Source of the DNA: Phascolomyces articulosus
Lineage: Eukaryota; Mucoromycota; Mucoromycetes; Mucorales; Lichtheimiaceae
Reading direction: 5' to 3'
Assembly: GCA_025677815.1 (NCBI GenBank)
Contig: JAIXMP010000008.1
Span: 1,426,001-1,490,000 of the forward strand
Length of the DNA stretch: 64,000 bases
The translations under genes were made by a program, and so were the position numbers. Positions 34,783 to 47,215 of this stretch are shown piece by piece (the stretch's first letter is position 1; each line of letters starts with the position of its first letter). Under the pieces are notes generated by a model, which saw only the letters and a list, made by a program, of their open reading frames with translations, searched no databases and was not told the origin of the DNA.

Positions 34783-35268
34783 TCATAAAATGTAAAGTAA
34801 TTTGCTATGAATGACGCATATTATATGTAACTTGGTTTCCTTTATTGATGGGATTGTAAAATGACGAGGCTTATACTTATTAGCGTACATGTACGTATCA
34901 GAAATGGGAACCATTACAACTTCGTGTGTAACCGTTTTTATCTTTGGTAGTGTTTTCATTTGTTTGTAATAAATGATGGCATCATCCATATGAAAATTCA
35001 TTAAATAATGCAGTTGGTGGTTGCACCAAGTGTTGCATAAACAAATAGTCAAGGCATCACCATGACAATCAATTAGTCTATCATAAATACATTGAAAAGG
35101 ATTTGATATGAATGGTATGGACCAACAAAATTCTTCAATAACTAACCTTTCTTTTACTATCTTGACATAATAAAGTTTCAAAACAATAGCAATATGGTTT
35201 TTCGTTGTTTCATTTTTGTAATTGTATATCTTCGAAAAGTGAAAATTCCATTTTTCTCTGTATTTTGA
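34783..35268 (-). pseudogene. Unassigned 162-codon open frame, possible exon or decayed gene
   Basis: The minus-strand frame is open for 161 codons, which is long for DNA this AT-rich. It has balanced composition with several Cys/His (CNTWCNHQLHYLMNFHMDD). It lacks an initiator at its upstream end. Just upstream in another frame, an ATG at 35296 starts MPTIIRPPLIKIQRKMEFSLF and stops after 28 codons. The two could be parts of one gene joined by a frameshift or an intron I cannot place. No family recognised; it might also be chance. Confidence 0.3.
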
Positions 35269-35918
35269 TTAAAGGTGGGCGAATTATTGTTGGCATTTGT
35301 TTATTTATACCATTATCGAAGTATACTAGCTACTAATCAACTAGTACGTTGATCTATGGTACATGTAAAATGTGCACTACATATGGAGCGAGTATTTGTA
35401 TAATATCTATATAATATTTTATTACGCCAATATATGAATCAAAAACATGGATGCACTTGTAATATATACACTTATTGTCCCTTTCTGACATCACAACAAA
35501 TTTATCGTGTCTACAGAATACAAATAACTATATGTATACATCATAAATTCATATAATAAAATGCCAAACTCATTTAAACAAACTCTGCAGATGTCAAACA
35601 CTTCACCCTGTTATTTTTATTTTTGCTAGGATAGAACTGAATTCTTTGTAAATCAGGTGGAATCACGCGCTTGTTAATTTAACTCTCCACTTGTTCTTAC
35701 ATTGCCACTATTAGTATTATTATGATGAAATGTTTTATATTTATCATGAGCCTTATGATCCACTTACGCAAAGAAATAATAATAATAACAATATAACAAT
35801 ATAAACAATGTATCTAACGGTAGTAGAATATATATATAAGATAATAATAGGGATAATAATGATAATATACAGGAGCGATAAATATATAAATATAAGTACA
35901 AGTATATATTTTTCTGAT
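35269..35918. other. Intergenic, AT-rich
   Basis: 650 nt with TA-rich low-complexity stretches (about 35828-35900); no gene seen apart from the short upstream frame noted next to the unassigned ORF. Confidence 0.4.
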
Positions 35919-36521
35919 TTACAGATATTGTTGATCAGCTTCATCGACGTGGTCATCGCATAAAAAACACCAACATAGTGCAATCGCTAGGCTGTATAAA
36001 TAAACAATATATATATATATATATGTGAATTAAAATTAGTATGTATATATATATCATAAGGTGATGAGTGAGAAGAAGAAAAAAACTTAATAAAATCAAG
36101 ATTATTACCAGCCGACACAGTCAGTCCAGCAATTTAATTGCGGTGACAAAAATCCAGGCATAAATCTTGGAGGTGGAAGAATTGGTGGTGGCCCCATCAT
36201 ATCTAATGGTGTACCTAGATATATAATATGGAATAAACAGTATAAATATTATCAAAACAATCAAAAGATAAAAAAAAGAGCGCGTCTTTTTAATTATCTG
36301 TTGATGACAACCGAAGGTACAGTACCTCCTGGCGGTGGAAGTAAAGGTGGCGGTGGAGGTGGAAAACCTGGCTGCATCATTAATGGATCAGCAGAAGATG
36401 GTGCAAAAGGGTTCATGCCCATCATAGGTGGAGTTGGTGCATAAGGCTGTGCTGCCATAGGTGGAGGTAACATGGGTGGTGTTGGTGAGGGATAAAGATT
36501 CGTTGGTGGATAAAATGCCAT
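35919..36521 (-). CDS. Proline-rich protein with CYSTM-like hydrophobic Cys tail
   Basis: 124 aa from exons (minus) 36521-36326, 36214-36109, 35991-35919. The first about 95 residues are a Pro/Met/Ala-rich repeat-like region (starts MAFYPPTNLYPSPTPPM, with PPPPP runs). The C-terminus, assembled across the second intron, is NCWTDCVGCLALALCWCFLC, followed by DDHVDEADQQYL. A Pro/Gly-rich disordered head plus a short Cys-rich membrane-like helix is the architecture of CYSTM (cysteine-rich transmembrane module) proteins, tail-anchored and stress-linked in fungi and plants. The Cys-rich segment is only visible after splicing. Assignment to CYSTM is by architecture, not by a confirmed profile. Confidence 0.7.
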
Positions 36522-37831
36522 CCTTTAATATGCTGAACAAAAATTATGGAATGCGTTATTAGAATGTCGAAAAGAAAGAAGAAAAAGAAAGAAGAAAAAA
36601 GTTCAACTGATCACTGGTATATATGAGAGAGAAAAGCTTTATAATTTGTCATAATCCAAAACTAAAAACTTTATAAATGGAGGCCACAGTCTTCCACTTT
36701 GTATATATATTGGTTGAATGATGATGATGGTGGTAATTTATGGTGGCACTCCTAATTTGTATATTCGTGGAGAAAAAAAAAGTGTTATATACATTTTATC
36801 TAAAAAAAAGCCTAGAAGAATAATCCACATGATGTAGCTATATAAAGACCAAAATTGACGTTGTAGATTTTGTATCAACTGTATTTTTTATATACACTTT
36901 AGTGAGTTATGATGATATGTGTTGTAAATAAAAACGTGTGAAAACGAGGTAATTGTTGTGCGCAGTTTTGTTTATTCGTCTTTTTGTCTGCTACAATTGT
37001 TCCTGTGACAATTGTGCTGCTCTGTTCACGTTTTTTCTTTTTGCACTGATGACTGACGGAATTGGTCCCGATATATATTACGAATTGAATATAAGAAAAT
37101 AATAACGTTGTATATTATTTTATGATTCTATTTTATAAGTAAAGTATATGCTGGTTATTTAATCAATATTATATACGCGCCACCCTAAAAAAACTAATAT
37201 TACCATAACTGGGAAAATGTTTATATAAAGAATTGTACTTCATGGTAGACATTATATACAAAGTTTTCTATTTCAGTTTTCTAAACAATTTACTTCCTAA
37301 AATACATACACACAATGGAGTTCTCTATCTATGGTAAGTACGGCTACAAAAAGGACCCTTTTATATATATTCATTATCAGTAAAACATCAGTAACCATGC
37401 CATGCTGAGTGTACAGTATATATATGGATAAAAATGAAAAGCCTAAGAGTAGTAGTAATGTGGCCAACAACAACATCAACAATAGTACTAGGTACCCCTG
37501 CACTAACACTTACATCTGCTGACTCGATTTGACGTTTTAAAAGAAGAACTATATCTTTAAGTATTATACTTAGAAGTATACATATATATAATGCTTTACT
37601 TGATGAAGAGAACTTGTGAAGATGTTATTTGTTCCTATCAAAAGTAAATATTTTTTGTCAATCAAATCCAGCCCGAGTCTTGGGTTTTTTTTATTCTGTT
37701 TATTATTCATCAACGACAAATGTAATTGTTGTTATTGTTGTCTCTCAGGAACTGACAAAAAAATATTATCAATCTTTGTGTTTTAAAAGAAGAAACAAAA
37801 TATATTTATATTCTATATAGACCTTCACTTT
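36522..37831. promoter_or_regulatory. Intergenic region
   Basis: 1.3 kb: promoter of the CYSTM-like gene on the left, 3' flank of the DnaJ gene on the right. Several G/A-rich and TATA-like stretches; only chance ORFs. Confidence 0.45.
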
Positions 37832-39374
37832 CTACAATTCTTCATGAACAACTTCAGGAGTAGAAAATTTTGCACCTTGTTTAAGTACTATAAACGAATT
37901 ATTTGATGGGTTAATTATATCTGTATATATAACCCATAATAATACTAAGCCTATAGATTACTTACATTCTACTATATCTTTGTCGATGCTTGTCGGGAAA
38001 ATAACTTTATATTCCACAAAAAGATCTCCGTGTCGTGTCGGATTGTCGAAATGAGGCATTCCAGATCCCTTAATAGTCTGCACGAATCCATATTGTGTCA
38101 CTCCTTCGCGCTTCAACGTGATCACCGAGTCGTCCAAGTGTTTCAAAGTCTTTTCAAATCCAACAAGAGCTTCAATAAGTGTGATGTGTTGAGTAGTATA
38201 TAAATTATCGCCTTGTCGATCAAATGTGGGATGTGGTACGGTGGAAACAGTGAAAATGATGTTGCCTGGAATAGTATCTGGATACTCGTCGGCTTCTTCC
38301 AAAACCTATTATTAACCCAACACAAATTATAAGTTGTTGGTGGGCGTTTTTATTCCTGCCACGTGGCTGATATGTTTTTTATATTTATATAACTTACAGT
38401 CGTCTGACCATTCTTCATCCCCTTTTCAATGGAAATCGTGTATTGTTCATTGCTTCGTTGGACTTTTCGACCACTGCAAGCTGGACAGACAGCTCGAATT
38501 GTTTTACCCTTACCACCACATTGATTACAGGTTTGTTGGAATTGTTGTACCATACCAGGTCCTAATTGTACACGAGTAACTGTCACACCTCGTCCTTGAC
38601 ATGTTTGACATGTCTGAATATCCTCAGATCGTCGTGCACCACTACCATGACAGTGATCACACACTGTTTGCTTGGAGACATCCAGTTCAATAGTTGCACC
38701 ATTATAAAGATCTTCTAATGATACTTCCAATTCCACTTGCATATCTGGTCCTCTTCGTTCCTGTTCCTGTCTTCCTCCACCTTTTTATAAAAAAAATAAG
38801 TAACAAATTTCTTTTTAATTTTTAACTTTTTTTTATTTTTGCTGTCATGTGTCATTTTATTAAGCATACTAATAAAATGCCTCACAAGTACAGCTCCTTG
38901 CCCTGAAATACTTACCAAATCCACCACCACCAAAGAATTGAGCAAACATATCAAATGGATTGTGAAAACCTCCACCTCCACCACCATTCTTGTGCTGTTC
39001 AAGACCTTCTTCTCCATAACGATCGTATATACTTCGCTTTTCATCGTCCATCAAAACCTCATAGGCTTTTGTATAATTAAAAAGGTTTTTAAAATTAAAT
39101 TCAATAGATCTAACCACTTTGAATAATGTAGAAAAAAAAGTTTATGTTCATCATTATCGATTATACCTGATGATAATTCCATGAATTTAGCTTCTGCATC
39201 CTTATTACCGGGATTCTTGTCTGGATGGTATACTCTTGATAGCTTTTTATAATGCTTTTTAATCTGACTTTTTGTCGCGTCGCGTGGTACGTCTAATATA
39301 TTATAATAGTCCTTACCAGCTTCTACTACAAGTAACACTACAAGAAGTAAAAGCCAAATGGCAAATTGTCGCAT
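37832..39374 (-). CDS. ER-lumenal DnaJ/Hsp40 co-chaperone (Scj1/DNAJB11-like)
   Basis: Type I J-protein that stimulates BiP in the ER. Exons (minus): 39374-39167, 39065-38916, 38780-38398, 38305-37966, 37887-37832; 378 aa. A signal peptide ([20 protein letters not shown]) precedes the J domain with the HPD motif in [12 protein letters not shown] Gly/Phe-rich segment ([20 protein letters not shown]) follows. Four zinc-finger repeats: [24 protein letters not shown] and CPACSGRK. The substrate-binding C-terminal domains come next, and the protein ends VVHEEL. HEEL is a KDEL/HDEL-type retrieval signal, which together with the signal peptide places it in the ER lumen. Complete. Confidence 0.95.
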
Positions 39375-40879
39375 TTTTTTTTCGAAAAGTTATATATGAG
39401 AGGGCTAAGTTGTTAAAGAGAAAAAGGTCTGAATATGCAAAAAAAAAAAAAAAAAGAACTTGTCTGCCATTAATTGGTGGTTTTTGTGATTTTCATGAGG
39501 CGGTAAGTGTAAATGGCTCCGCAAAACTTTACGTTTTTCTTTGTCTTTGGAATGTTTTTCATTTCATTTTTAACGTGTGCTTTCATCAGTAGTGTACTTT
39601 AAATATAAAGCATGTTGCAGTATTTTATCAATATTTTTATAATATATACAAAGAATAAAAGCGATACTATTATAAAAAAGTTGCTTATTTGCAGTATATT
39701 TTTCTAATCCTGATAATGTTATAGTCACTCAAATGTTTGGATTATTATTATTCCTGCGAACTGGAGATACCTCGTAATACTTTAAGTCTACCAAGTCTGG
39801 TTAAAATTCTCATGTTTGTTTTGTATAAATAAGTATCTAAATATCTAAAATTTACCTTACTATTGAATTAAAATGGACAAGCTCATTGTCTATATAATCC
39901 GAATAGAATAAGTTTTAATAAGAAAGACCCTTAATTTGTTTTAATGGGTTCTTATGTGCGAAGTTTTTATTCTTTCTTATATATAGTATGATTATGATTG
40001 TATTTGTCCGTATAAACTATTTATATAATTACAATACATACAAAGCAGTCCTGGAAATAGAAACGTTTCTGCTTAACTGGGAATAGCATGCTAAAGTCTA
40101 TGAGTGATATAAATCATTTATATGGTGTCATGGTACTAATAGAGACGAACTTGCATGTATTGATAGAGAGTATATAATATATCGATATGCCGAGTTTTTA
40201 AATTTCCGGTTCTCCTGTTGTATATTATTGATAAATAATGTTATATGTTTACAAGGTATGATAAGTTGTAGCTATATTTTGACTGTATAAGATAATTCTG
40301 TTCTAGTCGATGGCAAATATCAGTCAATATAATAGAGAATTGAATAAAACAAGAACATTGGTTGATAAAAGCAAACGCGTCGTTCTTATCGTATTTAGAA
40401 GTGTGATTCCAAGTATTATTATTGTTATTAATCCATATAAATCGCTAATGGACAACAACAATAACAATATATGGATTAGATATTGGGTTATAAAGAAGTT
40501 GAATGGCTTTATGCTAAAAGGAATATATAAGCAAAGTTGAGGTATCGGCCAATCAGAATCGACGAGTATGAATCCGGAAAAGAGAGAGACAGATTGTAAT
40601 AATATAACACAAACAACGGTCTTTTAAGCATACTGCTATAAAGGACAGTTTCCTTTCCATAAAATAAAATATTATGTCTTTTGGTCTCCACCTCCTCCTC
40701 GCTTTTTATATTAGTTTTTAGTCTTTTTTTTTTATTTTTCTTTCCTTCTTTTCTCTTTCTCTCTCTTTCTCTTTTTTTCCTTTACTTTCTCGCTTTTTCC
40801 CTTTTTTATTACTTTTCACCTCCTTTTTATATATAATATCTAACATTGTATTACTGTTATACCTGCAAATTGTTCTAAA
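39375..40879. promoter_or_regulatory. Divergent intergenic region
   Basis: 1.5 kb between the ER DnaJ (minus) and the HMG-box gene (plus). An A15 run lies about 60 nt upstream of the DnaJ ATG (39439-39454). The middle is AT-rich without gene signals. Confidence 0.45.
40721..40828 (+). promoter_or_regulatory. Long polypyrimidine tract upstream of the HMG-box gene
   Basis: About 108 nt almost entirely T and C (CTTTC repeats) ending some 50 nt before the ATG at 40880. Pyrimidine-rich tracts before the start are common in fungal core promoters and leaders; this one is the longest in the window. Confidence 0.5.
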
Positions 40880-42366
40880 ATGGCTGAAGGTGAGGATCTA
40901 CAACTCATAAACGAGTTTGATTGTTTTTATTATCACTAGATAATTATCACCATGACAATCAAATTAACTTTTTTTTTTAAAAAAAAAGATAAATACAGAA
41001 GTAAATATAAGGAACTTAAACGAAGAGTGCGCGACATTGAAGAAGTAAATATTTTTAATCTAAAATTCATTATACCTAAATATTATTTAATGATGCTTAT
41101 TATTCTAAATATTATATTATAGGAAAATGACATTCTTCATGTTCGAATTCATAAGGCCCGTAAAAGTATTAATCGTTTAAGACTGGAAAGAACGTAAGTT
41201 TTATTTATTTTATTCATAAAAAAAAAGAGAGAGAGAGAGAGAGAAAAGGGTTAGCTGAGAAATAAATCATGATGATTATTATACTTTTTTTTTGTAACAT
41301 ATCTTTATTATACTATAAATGTAGTTTTCTATTGGAAAGAATGGAAAAAATCCATAATCAATCAAATCGAGGAGGCAATTCTGCAAATACAATCAATGAT
41401 AGTGATCATTCAGATATTGGATATGATGATGAAATGGTAATAATATTTTTATATCCTCTTAATTACTTTACTGCTATTGTTATTTTTATAAATCTTATTG
41501 TATAACTAATCAAAAATTTAAAATGACAATAGTATCGTTCAAATCAACACGGGAAACGAGGTCGAATAGATAAAATGTTGAAAACACCAAAAAAGAAGAA
41601 AGATCCAAATGCACCTAAAGGTCCTGGTAATGTTTTCTTTTTATATTGTCGATTAGAACGTGATAAAATCAAGGATGAATTCCCACAAGAGAATTTGGGT
41701 GATGTAACAAAGCTCTTGGGCCAAAAGTGGAAAGGCTTGACAAAGGATGAAAAACAGGTAAAATAACAATAGATCAACAGTGGAATACTTCAAAAAAAAA
41801 TATTAATAATTGGTATATACATATATATTTATATATAGAAATACTATGACATGTATAGAAAGGAAATGGAAGAATATGAAGAAGCAATGAAAACATATGT
41901 AGCAAATGGTGGATCTGCTAATCCAGTCACTTCAACGGATGATCCGGCTTCACAACCACCAGATGATGATGACGAAGAACCTGTGGAGGATGAAGAAGTG
42001 GCAGCTGCTGCAGAAGATGCCGCCGCAGCTGCAGCAGTTGGCATTTCAACCATGTCGTCACCTACACATTTATCCTCGGCTGCCTCACCTCCTGAACTTC
42101 ACAGTGATCCGATTATACCTCAAACGGATGAGGATGGTGATATTGATATGATAGCACCTGCTGGTGGATTGGCAACTGCTTCATCTAGTACACGAGAAGT
42201 CCCTGCAGAACCAACATCATCTGCGACCTCTCCAGCTCATGTTCCTAGCACAACAGTCCAAGATGATGAAGAACTTTCAGTATTATCAGATGAAAAACCA
42301 CAGCAATCCAAATCAAATCAAAGTTCTGATTGGCGACCCGCTGAAGAATCGAATACTTCGACATAG
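40880..42366 (+). CDS. INO80-type HMG-box protein (Nhp10/Nht1-like)
   Basis: 333-aa nuclear protein. Exons 40880-40889, 40989-41044, 41123-41193, 41325-41436, 41533-41757, 41839-42366. The N-terminal 60 residues form a coiled coil, KYRSKYKELKRRVRDIEEEN ... INRLRLERTFLLERM, closely resembling the TFPT/INO80F-type helix. A central HMG box starts KKKKDPNAPKGPGNVFFLYC and contains LGDVTKLLGQKWKGLTKDEK and KYYDMYRKEMEEYEEAMK. The last about 140 residues are acidic/Ser/Ala/Pro-rich and disordered. The combination fits the HMG subunit of the INO80 chromatin remodeller, which recognises nucleosomal or linker DNA. An opposite-strand Ser-rich ORF over exon 6 is a shadow. Confidence 0.85.
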
Positions 42367-42703
42367 TAGAAAATACAATCCCATGATGTACACATTTCAA
42401 GAAAAAAAAAGATGATTCGTATATATATATATTATATTTTTATATTTTTTTCTATTGATTTATGTGAAATGAGTTTGTGAAAACAAAACAAAAAATATAA
42501 ATATACTATAATAATAGTTGTATAATGCAATTTTTTCTCTATATGACAAAAAAAAGGAAGAACAAAAATCGGGGATCGAGGGACTAAAAGGGAAATTTGA
42601 TGTATAATGTTGACATGATAAAATGGAGATGATGTTTTCTAAATTAAAAATATGAATATATGGGAATGTATATGATAATTTTGGGTTTAGTTTTTTTTTT
42701 TTT
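42367..42703. other. Convergent intergenic region
   Basis: 337 nt between convergent stops; AT-rich, with polyadenylation-like A/T runs only. Confidence 0.45.
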
Positions 42704-45700
42704 CTAATCGCTATCGGTATCAGGCTCACGTTCACCACCTTCAATAAGCCATTTAAGTTGTCTTGCACGACGACGTGCTTCTTGATCCTTCTTTTCCTGC
42801 CGAGTCTTTTTCTTCTTCTTGCTAATACGTGCCTTGACAGCTTCATCATCTACTTGTGCTTCATCTTCAACTGCAGACTTGCCAGATTTTCTGATATGAC
42901 CAGCTTCCATAGTCCATGATTCAGGACACAAGGCAGATGTGAATTCGTCCGAGTGAGAAATCATAACAACAGCACCATCCCAGTTTTTGATAGCATTTGC
43001 CAAACCACCCAACGCATCACGATCCAAGAAATTGGTGGGTTCATCCAATACAAGCATGTGTGAATTGTTCCACATAGCAGCAGCAATAACAACCTTGACC
43101 TTTTGACCACCCGAAAGTTCACCCGATTTACTGTATTGGGCAATATCAGGGTCCAAACCAATATCATTAAAGTGTTTGCGAATATCACCCACAGTCAATT
43201 CACGATACATCAAGCCTTCACGTGATGCTTCCTTATCATCAAATTCTTGGACAAGTTTTTGGAAACCAAGTTCTAAAAGCTTTTCACGAGCTACCCAACT
43301 ATTATTCTTGTGTCGTTCGTTTTTCCATTTGATTTCGTATTGGAATGTCTTTTTATACTTGGCACGACCAAGCAAGTACTGGAAAAATAATAATAATAGT
43401 ACATTAATATCTACACATTAACATGCATCATCGAAAATATTAATTGAAAAAAAAAAAGAAAAAGATATCTTACTTCAATTTGACGAGATTTGCCATCAAC
43501 ATCAATGTACTTCTCCATTTGCTTGGCTTCATCTTCAGTGACTTGACGTGTTGCCTTCATAGATACTTCCTTATCCTCACCAGTTTCGTAACGCCATCGG
43601 AGATATTCCATAGGGGTTTTTTCAAGATGTTGCTCCAAGTGATGGAATGCGTGTTGTGCAACATAACCGATACGAAGAGCTGGATGACGCCATACAACAC
43701 CTGATTGAGGGACAACTTCACCTGTCAATAATTTGATAAGTGTAGTTTTACCAGCACCGTTTTGGCCCACAACAGAAACACGGGATGAAAGTGATAAAGA
43801 AATGGTAGCATTATATAAGGATGGTTTGGGGGCGCCAGGATACTGGAAGGTACAATCTGTGGCTTTGAGAATAGCCTTGGTATTGCTTCGAACACCTTGA
43901 AGAAGAGAAGGCTTAGGGAACGAGAAGCTCACAGTGGTTGATTCAAGGGTATAATAATTGGCTCCTTCTGGGTACTGTTCAACAAACCTTTATTTAAACA
44001 GGAGTTAGTATATTTGCTTGTTTTTTCTTTTCACAGTCTCTTTTTTTCATTTATAAATATATATGACAACAGTTACTCACTTTGAGAGATTGCCAGGATA
44101 AAGACGAAGTTTCTTCTTTTCATAATGCAAGATCTGTGTACAAACAGCATCCAAAAATCCAGGGTCGTGAGAAACAATCAAACATGTCACATTCTTTTGG
44201 CTAACAAGGTAATCTTGTAACCATTTGACATTATAGACATCCAAATGGTTGGTAGGTTCGTCAAGTAAAAGAATATCGGCTTCAAACAAAATAGCACGGC
44301 ATAATTCGAGTTTCATCTTCCAACCACCTGACAATGCACTCACAGGTACTTGAAGTCGTGCTTCATCAAAACCAACTTCCTCCAAACCCTTTTTAATATC
44401 CTCTCGCTTCAAATCCTTGAGATTGGGGTCGGCACATGCATAATCCAATACACATAATGATGTATCAGCAGCTTGGGCTGCATAATCAACCATAGCAGTC
44501 TTGACTTCATCCTTGGAAGGGAATTCTTCCACCTTGCCTTGGTGAATGGATCGCATCAAAGTTGATTTACCGGCACCATTGGTACCACACAAACCATAAC
44601 GTTGCCCGCGATGAAGCTTGAGCTTGGTATGATTTAAAAGTAAACGTGTACCATAAGCAAGCGAGAAATCATCAATTCGGCACAGCTCTTCACCTTCTTG
44701 TTCGTCAAATGCTGCATCCGCATCACCACCATGTTGCTTATACAAGTTGATAAAGTAGTCATAGACACGATCACACATGACAGGTACATCACGGGGCATC
44801 AAGACAGTGGTCATATAAGCAGAAATAATCTTAGTCCACGTATCCTTGATATAGAGCTCTTGACGCACCCAATCAGCGACAACAGCACCAGTGTATGTGA
44901 TAAAGGGGTTAAAGAAAGAATCAAGGAACCCCTGAATTTTGGTTGCCTCGGCACGAATGACCTTGGTAGCATCTTCTGTTGAGATCTGGAATGTACCATC
45001 GTTATTGTTGGCATCATCGCCTTCCTTCACTGAACCACCTGCTGCGATTAATGTTTGTTTAGCATGACCAGCCAATTCACGGATTTCGGGAAAGGCAGCT
45101 GATTCTGCTTGATAGTTGACACCAGGGTACAATTGAGGTAAAAATTGAGCTGCGGTGCGTGGATCTCGGACCAGTTTACACAAGTTATCGATAATAATGA
45201 CAGTCTGTCGCATCACCAGTGTGGATCGTTCATTGAGCGCACGTGTCAACAGCGGCACCATAATAGCAAGAGTAGGGCCATTGACTTCTGCTACAAAGGT
45301 AGTAGCGGCCAATTTTTCAATGGTCTTGGCTACACGTGTTGGATCACCCATACAGCGGACCAAATCCTTCAAGTGTTTTTCGATATCTGGATTACCACCA
45401 ACGGAACACACAGCCATCATGGTTTTTTGAGCTTCTGTGGCAACTTCAGCCTTGGTATCGGACAAACAATTGGAAACAACAGGGATAATTTGAGGCAAAC
45501 ATTCACCAATTTGTTCAGGAGACCGTTGTGTAAACTTGGCCAAGAGTTTCAAAGCACCTAATTTGGTTTGCCATTTCTTGGAACCATTACTACCCATACC
45601 ATCAAATAAAATGGGTAATAAAACTTGTGCTGCTTCTGGACGAACATTATCGACGAGGGTTTCAGCGGCCATTTGTGCTGCCTCCTGAACGACGTTGCCC

Positions 45701-46011
45701 TTGTCAGCGTACAAGTCAAGGAACAAGGCCAGATATTGCAAAAGAATAGGTACACCGGCATTACCCAAGACGTCAGAAAGGGCATTAAATCCGATCAATC
45801 CACCTTCTCGTTCCATACCCGACTTTTTATTACGAGCAGCTGCATTTAACTTATCGAGAATGCCATGATGCTTCAATAAGATAAGACCACCATCTCTTAC
45901 GATCTTGGCAAGTTCACGGGCAGCTTCGTCACACTCTTCGCTTGTAGGTGCAGTGTTGACTTGCTTTAAAAGATCGGCGATCTTGGCTGCAACGTCGGTT
46001 GAAGGTGACAT
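42704..46011 (-). CDS. YEF3: Translation elongation factor 3 (eEF3)
   Basis: Fungal ABC-F ATPase that drives release of E-site tRNA during elongation. Exons (minus): 46011-44081, 43987-43474, 43378-42704; 1039 aa, normal length. Order: HEAT repeats (1-320), four-helix bundle, ABC1 with Walker A GTNGAGKST, signature LSGGWKMKLEL and Walker B ILLLDEPTNHLD; ABC2 with GQNGAGKTT, LSGGQKVKVV and LVLDEPTNFLD. Between the ABC2 Walker A and signature lies the eEF3 chromodomain insertion (KKTFQYEIKWKNERHKNNSW). The Lys/Arg-rich C-terminus (ARISKKKKKTRQEKKDQEAR) is ribosome-binding. Both ATP sites look intact. Its presence supports a fungal origin. Long ORFs on the opposite strand are shadows of biased codons. 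Confidence 0.97.
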
Positions 46012-46666
46012 TGTAGATAATTAAAGAAAAAAAGGAGATCCGAGATTTGGAAAGAAAAAAAAAAAAAAAAAAGATCGCAGCAAAAAAAAAAAAAAAAGAT
46101 ATTGCTAACTCCGCTTCCTTCGATAACCAATGATAAAAATAAAAACGTTGTTGCACGAATTATTACAAAATAAGAAAAATCATTTTTTTATATGACTAAT
46201 GCTTCAGATGTTCATAAAGGTACATACTCTTGCTTGCTTACCAAAATCTCCCGTACTTACTATTTTACAAGATAGAATCCTGAAATAATTTATAATAATA
46301 ATAATAATTGATGATAAAGTTGATGCAGTGCTGTAGTGCTATCATATAGCCTAAGATTAACAGAATTACCACATAGTTCTTTTGAATTTGGGTAGCAAAG
46401 CGGAACATCATTACTAGTAGTCAGTTCTTATTACAACTACAGAATAACTAAAATAAAGGAGCAAACAATTGCGTTTATTTTCATTTCAAGTGTCGAAATA
46501 AATTCTAACAGAATTGGTTGAGACACTCAAATAAACATTATAAAATATCTTAATTACTTTACATCTTCTTTATTAAAGTCAGCGAAAATGAAAAATAAAA
46601 TAAAACTAAGTCTAATGTCAAATATATATAATTGATCTTCTTTTTCGCTCGGTTAGCACCGCAAAA
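46012..46666. promoter_or_regulatory. eEF3 upstream region
   Basis: 655 nt upstream of eEF3 (minus). Two A-homopolymer runs (about 46054-46070 and 46083-46097; T-runs on the coding strand) lie 40-90 nt before the ATG, probably in the core promoter or leader. The rest is AT-rich. Confidence 0.45.
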
Positions 46667-47215
46667 ATGAACTCCATCACCAACAGTGCTCCAAATGATC
46701 AATATAATATTGCTATGCAACAAAGAATAGTTCAACTTGAACAAATGCTTGCACATGCAACTTCCCAACCTCCAACAGAACAACAACCATAAGTGACAAT
46801 GTCGATACGGAGGATCATGATGAGAAAACACTCTCAGCTTTACACTCGTTGAGAGTACGACCCTCCTACACTTGGTCCCCTTCTCCATTTCTCTCTGAAA
46901 TACTTCAACTAAACTCTTCTTTGTTTCCTAAAAATAAAATGCTTACTGATGAAGAACATAAAAAAAGCAATTGATCAATATCCTAACATCGACAACCCTC
47001 ATTATCAATCACCTGATAATATTCCTCCTGCAGCTCGTAAGATGAATAAATACCAAACAAAACAGGAGATATTCTTTAAATGTTTCTCAACCACAACCAA
47101 CTCCACACTATTTTATGTCTTTAAAATACCTAACGCATCAATGTTTTTGCTGCCTGTATTATCCAGCCATCATAATCTCATTCCATCAAGTGCCGTAGAT
47201 TTCTTTGGCTGACTT
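46667..47215 (+). pseudogene. Decayed retroelement gag-like fragment
   Basis: Pieces of one apparent coding sequence in shifting frames. First a 41-codon ORF (46667-46792) with a short coiled coil (QQRIVQLEQMLAHA). Then, in another frame, ALHSLRVRPSYTWSPSPF and FLSEILQLNSSLFPKN. After a shift at the A-run near 46965 comes IDQYPNIDNPHYQSPDNIP and AARKMNKYQTKQE. An N-terminal coiled coil followed by a block ending in AARxMNK is what I associate with gag-like proteins of Mucorales retroelements, from general recollection of the family, not a search. No reverse transcriptase or LTR seen nearby. Confidence 0.4.

Noticed and set aside
41844..42053. Ser/Ala-rich antisense ORF over the HMG-box gene
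   Set aside because: Shadow of the acidic low-complexity tail on the plus strand.
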